Shown one piece after another: positions 56,529-64,000 of a stretch of DNA of 64,000 nucleotides. The first letter of the stretch is position 1, and every line of letters starts with the position of its first letter. Both the position numbers and the translations under genes were made by a program. The stretch comes from Diospyros lotus (taxonomy: Eukaryota > Streptophyta > Magnoliopsida > Ericales > Ebenaceae). The stretch lies in NCBI RefSeq assembly GCF_014633365.1, contig NC_068351.1:21751366-21815365 (forward strand), written 5' to 3'. The notes under the pieces are model-generated. The model did no database searches. It was not told where the DNA came from and saw only the letters and a program-made list of their open reading frames with translations.

Positions 56529-57005
56529 GGGATTGCCTTTTCCTCACACATTTCCACAATCCCACTTGAGTAGCCCTTTAGTATAGTAGAAATTCTTTTC
56601 ATTCGTTAGCATCAATGGTGAACTCTTGCTTTGATCCTTTGTTTTGCAGGCATGAATCACTTTAGGGAACAAATCCGCAAAGAACGCGAAGGGGATACTC
56701 ACCCGTCGAGCGAGAGGAGTTCTCATCCTCTTATATTGCAGGTCTTCAGGGGAAAAACTAGCATGTCATCTCGTAAGCGCTTGCAGCTGAAGAATGTGGA
56801 AGTGGGGACTACAATGAACTCACGTAGTATTGAAACGTCAACCTCCTCAACAGGAGTGCATACAACGAACCCACTACTTTTTGAGGGCACTACTAAACAC
56901 CTCTTAGCACTCACTACTCCCGAAATGGGGAGGTTTCTACCTCTCATTCTTCCTTCAACAACAACCTCTAGCAGATTCAGGAAGAGAGTCGCTAATGATT
57001 CTGAT
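56529..57005 (+). pseudogene. Outer Tat antisense gene, middle piece
   Basis: After TTTTGCAG at 56649, an acceptor-like site, an open frame (56631-57011) encodes MNHFREQIRKEREGDTHPSS and a Ser/Thr-rich stretch. It occupies the same place as the variable segment after the first intron of the inner copy. It is ended by the LTR insertion at 57006. Confidence 0.5.
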
Positions 57006-58635
57006 TGTTGATTAAAAATATCAAAATTTTGCCATATTTTTATTGATCCATAATCATTTTAATGAGCTAAAATGTCAAAAAATACTTGTTTGCAGGATTC
57101 AATGGAAGGTGAAGATCAAAGGTCAAGTAATTCATTCTAAGGCATGATTGAGTAAAGATGGGTAACCAAAGAAAGAAGAAGCACCCAAGGCAAAGTCATC
57201 CGAATGCTTAGTTTGTTGAGTAAGTAAGCCATTCGAATGTAAAGACTACCAGTTACTCATTCGGATGAGGGTAGTTCAATTCGAATATTAAGCAGTGAAG
57301 CGAGAAATGGAGGTCATTTAAATAAGTCAAACGCATTCGGATGAAAATAAGTCCATGCGAATATTGCAAAAGGCATTCAAATGCATTGAAGAAATTATGA
57401 GGCAAAGTCAAAATTCATTCGTATGAAGTCACTGTTGCATTTGGACGACTAGAGAAAATCAAGAAGGAAATGAACAATAAAGTAAAATTCATTCGAATGA
57501 TTCATGCACACAGTTGGATGACATGAGCAACTCAAGGAAATTAAGCTTGTCATTCGAATGTCTTCCCCACCTATTCGAATGACACTCCGAAGACAAACTT
57601 CAAATACGCAAATGAATGCGGTGCCACAAACAGTAAATTCAACCAACTTTTATGGCAACATTTCACCAAGTGGTCCCCCTCCTTCATGCTCGACAAGTTT
57701 AAAAAGGGATGATCCTCCTCGGAATCAAAGCAGCAGGGACGATAACAACAAACTCTTTTTCTTTTTATGCTTAGAATCAGATATGAATAAGTAGAAAGTA
57801 GTCTTTTGCTTTACATTCTACATGTTGGTCTGTACTTTTAAACACACACTTTAATTCTCGTTCTTCATTTTCTTCTAGTTTACTGCAAGTTCAATACTAG
57901 TTGTAGTTTTGTTTAGTATTCAATATAACAGTAGTCCATCTTCCAGTTATTTTTCATTTTCTTATTTTCGTTCTGTTTATTATCCATTTGCCAAGTTTAA
58001 TTCAAGTTGTTTATTTTACCTGAAGATGTGTGGCTAATTCTAAACTTGGGGCAAGGCAAGGACAGTGTCCAATGCCTTTGATTACCCAAGGTAGCCGAAC
58101 TTCAAATGTTCAATAACAAGAACTAAGAGGGCTTGAAAATTGTTCTTCATTTAAACTTCAGGCTTGGATTAGTTAATGTGCCTAACCTAGAGTCTCCATG
58201 CCATGTATGGAGGTTGCTTAACCTGGGAACGTTCTCATACCCAAGCCCAAATAACTATCTGTGTTAAACTTTATTTATACGTTGATTTATGATAGCTGCT
58301 TAACATAGAGTCCTCCATGCCATGTATGGGGATTGCTAGAACCAGAGTTATCATTTTCTCGATAGTGTATTTAATGACTAAACCTCAAGCCATCTGAACA
58401 TTCTATTATTCTTAAGAAAGATATATGGGAATCAGTTGGGCTTGGCACTCGAATTGTCTTGACCCAAGATTTTACCATATCCAGACAACAGTCAATTACT
58501 ATTAGTCCAAACCATTCTCATATTCTTTAAGCTATTTAATTTGGTGTGATTACCTCCTTCCATGAGTAATCTCCCTGAGAATCTACCCGGACTTACCCGA
58601 AAAATATAAGTTTCTGCTACGATTACACTCGTGCA
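57006..58635 (+). mobile_element. LTR insertion in the outer Tat gene
   Basis: Starts TGTTGATTAAAAATATC and probably ends ACACTCGTGCA, followed by TTGGCGAGTC, which resembles a TTGGCGCC-type PBS. No matching TSD was found, so it may be the 5' end of a truncated element instead of a solo LTR, and the right limit is uncertain up to about 58850. There are no coding domains. It carries the ATTCGAAT cluster. Confidence 0.45.
57190..57592. repeat. Cluster of ATTCGAAT palindromes
   Basis: About 13 exact or near copies of CATTCGAATG (for example at about 57232, 57480-57500, 57550 and 57572, with variants ATTCGGATG and ATCCGAATG), irregularly spaced. The core ATTCGAAT is a perfect palindrome. The layout resembles the ATCCGGAT cluster at 28284 in an unrelated LTR. 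Confidence 0.75.
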
Positions 58636-58846
58636 TTGGCGAGTCTAAACGTCTCACCCTTTTTTTGAATAATTTAAGCAACTCAATAATCTTTTTTATA
58701 ACTGAAAAAGAAGATAAAAAGTGACAATACAAGGTGAGTGATGCAGCAGTTTCGTCCCCCACCGTAAAGATCAAAGGAGATTGAGATAAAAGCTCCAAAA
58801 CACCCCCCTGATTCTCCCTTTGATTGTATAGCCTTCATTAACTTCC

Positions 58847-59807
58847 GTGCATCTTCCCAACGATGACCAAGTAAGGGGCGATCACTTTCAACTTTACCCC
58901 AGGTTGATTGACATAGATTCTATTACAAACCATGGGGTTGGTGCCCGTATGATATACACTTTTGTGCTGCCTCTAGACGAATATGGATTTTTTGGCATTT
59001 GGCCCAACGTTGCAAATGGACTTGAGCAGAAGCTAATTGAGGTAGGCCAACTTTATTGTACCTACATCCTTATCTTTTTTCGACAGGATTTTTGGTTTTC
59101 TAATGTCTTATTAATATCCAGGGGGTTTAAGGATTGATAATTTCCAAAGCCATCGGAAGGGCGTACCATGACAAAGTAGAGGAAGAGAAAAAGCAATGGA
59201 GGGAGACTCAAGTGCAGTGGAAAGAGCACAGGTAGTCTCTTGAGGCGAACATTCAGAAGCTGAGGCGAGAAAATGAAAAGTTGTGTTCCAAGCTAAAGGA
59301 TGCTCACATCAACTCCTCAAGCTTAAGGAGGGAGATCGAGGATCCTTGCAAGGCCAAGGAGACACTGGAGAAAAAGCTCAACAAGCTCATGAGACCCTTT
59401 TGTAGGAGCATGCCTTACGGGTTGATGAGATTGCTCGCTACAAAGAGCTAATCAAGGTTCTTAAGGCCTGATGGGACGAAGAATTCTCTACAGCTCGCAT
59501 TGAGTTAGTGAAGGATTATTGCTTCTCAAAAGATTACAAATTAGCAAGGAAGGTGTGTTACGCAAGTTGCTTCACGAAATATGGCTTCTACCTTGCCCAT
59601 TCCTTCTTAGAATCCCAACGTTTAAGGGAGCAATTCCTTGAGCTAGTCTGTATGCGGAAGGTAGAGGACTTTGAGGCCCTCGACTGGCATGCATATGATC
59701 CAAACCCTACAAGCCCTGAGACTTATCTGAATTCTTACCTTAAGGATGATTTAGATAATTTGATGGGCCCGTGGGAGTCATACCCATTCACTTCACGTGG
59801 AGGTTGA
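58847..59807 (+). pseudogene. Outer Tat antisense gene, 3' exons
   Basis: 58847-59041 encodes DHFQLYPRLIDIDSITNHGV and GARMIYTFVLPLDEYGFFG, matching the inner copy before its second intron. An intron at 59042-59121 (GAG|GTAGGC...ATATCCAG, 80 bp) lies at the same position and phase as in the inner copy. After it, ISKAIGRAYHDKVEEEKKQW opens a coiled coil, and 59508-59807 gives the C-terminal domain (KDYCFSKDYKLARKVCYAS, FTKYGFYLAHSFLESQRL). A TAA at 59128-59130 is readable as CAA, and further stops are present. Confidence 0.7.
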
Positions 59808-59809
59808 GA

Positions 59810-61025
59810 TTATTGATGCCCTCTAGGGTTTGGGGACTAGTGGTCAGGAAAGGGTTGAAAAACCACCCAATAGAGATGCTCCCCTACCTCTTAGCCAAGA
59901 AGAGGGCAAGATCCTATATGTCCCTGGTGATATTGCTCCTCCTTCCACATCCGACACTGTTAGGGGCTCGTTTCCATACATTTAGAGTAGTTATAATTTA
60001 TTTTATTTTATCTTATCTCTCTCATTTTCCTTAGCTTTTAGATGTACCTTCTTTCTTCAATAAATATAACTAGAAATTTAGTATTTCTTTCTTAATTTCT
60101 CTATTTTGTTGAGCACTGTTGCACTTGTGTATTCTTTCCAACATGATATAATGACAAGACACATGGTGACAAATTGATAAAGGTTGAGGTGACCTATTAT
60201 GTCAACATGTCTACTATAGGTCTCACCTTAACTTTTGGGTTTGTATCATTTGGGGCTTGGATTATCACACCGCAAGGCGAACCACGGGTAGTTTTGCTTC
60301 ATCAGATAGGATTTAAGCCCATGGTAATCCTTTGGCGGCTTCATAGTCTTGTGGCTGTTGGGCTAAGAAAATCAGCTTGTTAACGGGACAACCCTCAATT
60401 TCGTAGTTGTCAGGCTATGTAAGTTGTGTTACTCGCGGAACAACTCATGGCTTATTGCCAAGCCGGGAAAAGTATGCTACTGGCAGTGCAATTTTTAGTT
60501 CATCATTAGGCTAAGCAAAGTGCATTACTTGCAAGACAATGAATATTTCATTTCCACATTGCTAGAAAAAACAAGGTAAATTGTTCGCAGGATGAGTTGC
60601 TTCGCAAGGTAGGGACCTATAGCCAGTCAACTACTATCCTTTTATCCTGAAAAATAAGGAAAACAAAGACGAATAACAATTGATATAGACAAATAATATC
60701 ACACACAAGGGAAAAATATTTTTTACGTGGTTCGATTAAATGTGCCTACATCCACGGTCTCGTTTTGGGCTCATATCATTGCTTGCAATCACCATATATA
60801 CATTTTACATATTAGGAAAGTACAATTTCAAATGGTTTGCATTCCAAGTCTTACCCATGGTTTCACTTTGGAGTGTTTAAAGAATGCATGTGTTGGGGTC
60901 GATCATTTCTTGAATGCAATATGGCTTTCCCAGTTAGCTTACAGTTTCCCATCTTCACAAAGGACGTTCATAATTGCCCATTTTATGAGGACCAAATTGC
61001 CTTCCTTTAGGGGCCTATTCCTTAC
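59810..61025. other. Outer Tat non-coding segment between antisense gene and integrase
   Basis: Contains the degenerate tandem repeat near 60385-60620 and, at about 60722, TTTTTTACGTGGTTCG...GTGCCTAC, which matches the inner copy at about 51500-51530. No gene is seen. Confidence 0.55.
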
Positions 61026-61358
61026 CTAAGAGTTGTAGTAGCTGGTAATCTTTTTATGGTAGGCGACAATTTGAATGTTAGCCCTATCCCTTTGTTCCTC
61101 AACAAGATTGAGGTTTTCTCTCAACGATTCAAAATTGCTTGAGCTACTACCTTCTTCAAAAGCACTCAACCCGAGTGATTTAAAAGCCACTTCCATGGGA
61201 ATTAGGGATTTTGTTCCATACACCAAGTTAAAGGGCATTTCCCTTATTGACACCCTACGAGTAGTTTGGTAGGCCCACAAGACAATTGGTAACTCATTGA
61301 CCCATGCTCTTTTTACCTCCTCAGGGGAGGTTTTTAAGATGTGTGTTACGCATGGCAA
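61026..61358 (-). pseudogene. Tat gypsy integrase, C-terminal fragment
   Basis: Minus-strand frame with VKRAWVNELPIVLWAYQTTR, then FNLVYGTKSLIPMEV and NLVEEQRDRANIQIVAYHKK, the typical end of plant gypsy integrase. Similarity begins only around SPEEVKRAW (about 61330). The sequence before it does not fit integrase, so the catalytic core is lost. The open frame contains no stops over 110 codons. Confidence 0.8.
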
Positions 61359-61379
61359 AATAAATCTAAAATGCGGATC

Positions 61380-61803
61380 GGTAACAAATCAACTTAGGGC
61401 TTATAAGAAGAAGGTCGAGCCCTCGCATGGCTGTCCTGAGCCCATTCCAGTACCCCCAAACGAGGGTCACTCAAGGTGTTGATCGACGCACGATAACGAG
61501 GCAAGGGACCCTCCCCCCCTACATGCACTGGGCAGGGCCACGTGGTTAACTGAGCAGCCACCTCAAGCCCCTCAAGTGGGGGTCAATTGGAGATGGTCAC
61601 CCCCTAGCACCCCCACGCACATAGCCGCAAGGCTGCCCCCCCCCCCCCACACACATGGCTACGCCATGCTGGTAGAGATGTCAAAAGGGCCGACTCGAGT
61701 TGACCCACGGGCTTTTTAAACGGGTCGGGCCGACCTATTTATTAAAAGGGCAGGGCTTGGTCCGGCCCTTTTTGTTGTGGGCAGGGCTTAGCCTGGCTCA
61801 CGG
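61380..61803. other. GC-rich spacer, no gene
   Basis: GC-richer DNA with C-runs (about 61638-61652) and words resembling 44870-45010 (GGTCACCCCCTAG, CAAGTGGGGGTCA). No coding similarity. Confidence 0.4.
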
Positions 61804-64000
61804 TGTAACGCCCCACTTTTCCGAGCATTAAATAACTTAGGAATTTTAGAAATATATATATATTTAATATAAACAATTTCCCGACAATCCCGTTTTACCT
61901 TCCCAGTATACTAAATATGAATAAACAAGCTAAGACAGATAATCATAATAAATGTGGAAGATAAAATTGAAACCTGATATGGTACAGAATTGAAATCCAT
62001 TTTAATCATAAAATAAGAATCCGTACCATTACATTTTCAAATACTTAATTACATGGAGTCTCATCATTAAGCGATAACAACTAAATACCTCAAATGATAC
62101 AATCTAATGATACCTCAAAAGTACATTAAACCATAACAATTATACACGATCATCAATATAATAATATATCCTGAATCCTCATGAGGAAGCAAATACCGGG
62201 ACAACTCGCCAAACCCATCGGCCACGTCATCACGTGCCGTTACGTCTCAATTATCTCTTTGCCATATCTGCAAGTCTTGACTAGAACGTTTGAATGTTCT
62301 AGGGGCATAATCCATTAGAAGATAAAACTTCTAGTGAGGGTTCAAAAACATATATATGGATGCATGATGCAATAACGTGAACAAACATTCGCCCTAGTGT
62401 AACTTCCCAGGCCCAGCCCGGCACGGAACCCTAGGTAGAATCCCAAACCTCTGCAAGATAAGTTTAACGTTGTTCCATCAATTGCCCTTGGAGAATTACG
62501 GCTACACTCTTGGGGTGGCATCCCATTCCCATGCACAAATATCAATATGACAATAATATCGTGTCATGCAATTATCACGACTATCCATGTAATATGACAA
62601 AATGAATCATATCTTTCATAAATATCATGCATATATAAGAAATCATATCTTTCATAAATATCATGCATAATAAACAATCATATCATATAGGATATGACAA
62701 CTCACCCTTAGAGATAAACTCGAATTTCTCGAAAAGCATGCATCGCCTCGATATACGTGCCCGACCTCAATTTTCGTGCGAACTCTCGAAAGTTGCACCA
62801 ATCACTTTTCCTCGAGCACATAATTCATAAAAAGCATATTTAATCACTAAGTATCTCAATATTCTATTTTCTTTCATTTTTCCTTTATTTTCTTCCATTT
62901 TGCTTAAAAATCTGAATAAATACTATCGAGACTATTTTCTCAAATTTAATTCCACTACAATTCATAATATCTAATGAACTTCAAAGAAAAATTATTGAAC
63001 TTACTCGGATGTTGCGTTTTTCACGCAAAATGAGGCTATTTGGTGCAAAAATCGAGACATCGGGAAGGCAAACACCAAAACTTTTTGGACAAACCCCCGT
63101 AAAACATTTTTCTCGATTTTTTTGGCATTTTTTTAGATTTTTCGGAGGCCTCACGCGTTAGGGCAAGTGGCAGCGCGTGCATCCCACGCACCAGTCATCT
63201 TTCCCAGCCACGGCACATCGAAAAAATTGGGTCTCTCCACCAGCTTGGACTCCTCAACCAGTTAATCACGATGGCACCCTCCTTGGCCTGAAAGAACAAC
63301 CAAAAAGCTTTCTATTTGTCAGCCAAAGGTTTGGATCGGCCGCCCGCCTCCATCTCCGGTGAAGCCCCGAAACCCCTTCAAACTTGCTCCAAAATGCTTC
63401 AAACTTACCAGAATTCATCCTTAGGGAATGGGCAACGAAAGCCCCTTATTTTGGAATCCTAATTCTCTCAAAAAGTGGGTCGATTTGAAGCTCAAAGTCT
63501 CTGAAATTTTCGGCCAACACATGCCCTATTTATAGGCAAATCTGAACCCTCAAACGCCCTTGCTCGGCCAACCCAAGGCCTTAGGAGTTTCTACCTCCTT
63601 CAGATGGCCCTGGAACGAGCTTTACCTGACCACAAAAAGCGATTTGCAGGCACTCAACAATCCGAATGAACTTTCGATCGTTTTTTCTTGAAATCCAGCC
63701 ACCCTAGTGGCCTTTGTCGCCTCTTGCTTTTACAAAAGATTCTCCCCCGACCATCCCTCGTGCAACCCCATGGCTGAAATGGCTGAAATCGACGGTCGGA
63801 GACCTGTTGGTCGGTTTCCCCTTGGCCAACTTTTACTAAATTGCACTTTAGCCCCTCCACTTTTGGTCTTTACCTTTTTGGCCCTTTTCACTTAGCCCCT
63901 TATCTTTCCATAATTTTTTTCAGGACTCTCAAGTCCTAAAACATCCATTTAACCCCTGAAGATTCCAAAAAAATATCGTTTTGACCTCCTCTTGGTAATT
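61804..64000 (-). mobile_element. LTR of the TGTAAC family, cut by the window end
   Basis: Starts TGTAACGCCCC and follows the solo LTR at 1551-4320 in order: AAGCTAAGACAGATA, GCATGCAT-rich middle, CTTGGAGAATTA, CACGCG/GCGCGTGCA block near 63150-63190, CTATTTATAGG near 63530, and TTAAATTGCACTTTAGCCCCT near 63836. By comparison about 400 bases of the LTR lie beyond the window. Whether it is a solo LTR or belongs to a full element cannot be seen. Confidence 0.7.

Larger units (their letters stand above)
46000..61358 (-). mobile_element. Outer Tat-lineage gypsy element (degenerate, multiply interrupted)
   Basis: The minus-strand integrase tail at 61358-61026 and a plus-strand antisense accessory gene (pieces from 46596 to 59807) give the layout known for Tat-lineage elements with extra antisense ORFs. 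Interruptions are the inner Tat element (46724-53373), a Harbinger element (54106-56525) and an LTR (about 57006-58640). Neither LTR of this outer copy could be delimited. The left limit is an estimate from the inner copy, where the ORF starts about 600 bases from the LTR. Most of pol is missing beyond about 61330. Confidence 0.65.

Overview
The window is nuclear DNA of a flowering plant, probably a dicot. It is AT-rich, has spliceosomal introns, and carries plant-type Ty1/copia, Ty3/gypsy (chromovirus-like and Tat-like), hAT-like and PIF/Harbinger elements. The species cannot be named from the sequence alone. One host protein-coding gene can be supported, and almost everything else is transposon-derived.

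Layout. 1-1550: AT-rich spacer. 1551-4320: a 2.77-kb solo LTR with near-perfect target-site duplication (TSD). 4321-7382: gene-free spacer. 7383-7735: a foldback MITE. 7736-8551: upstream region of the host gene. 8552-43821: one gene for a 347-residue DHH/DHHA1-family phosphoesterase-like protein in seven exons, whose reading frame closes perfectly across six GT-AG introns. Introns 1 and 2 are small. Intron 3 (11.2 kb) holds a truncated gypsy, two truncated copia elements and an hAT-like element. Intron 4 (20.7 kb) holds a deep nest: a gypsy element split inside its reverse transcriptase by an hAT-like element, which is split by an LTR insertion, which is split by another solo LTR. Beside the nest lie a copia pol fragment, a complete 3.0-kb non-autonomous LTR element, and a further copia LTR split by a Harbinger-type MITE.

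44.4-61.4 kb: an old Tat-lineage gypsy element lying on the minus strand. Its integrase tail is at 61.0-61.4 kb. An antisense, intron-containing accessory gene (Transposase_28-like start, coiled-coil end) runs on the plus strand. This outer copy is interrupted by a second Tat element (46724-53373), a 2.4-kb PIF/Harbinger element (54106-56525) and an LTR insertion (about 57006-58640). The inner Tat copy has LTRs, PBS, PPT, tandem repeats and the antisense gene but no gag-pol. 61804 to the window end: a second copy of the LTR family seen at 1551-4320.

How it fits together. Host exons are open and in phase, while most premature stops I examined in the transposons can be explained by C-to-T changes, as expected for methylated, silenced repeats. 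The most interesting signals are the 35-kb transposon-filled but apparently intact gene, the antisense spliced gene kept by a Tat element that has lost gag-pol, and clusters of short perfect palindromes, each with its own core, in four unrelated LTR families.
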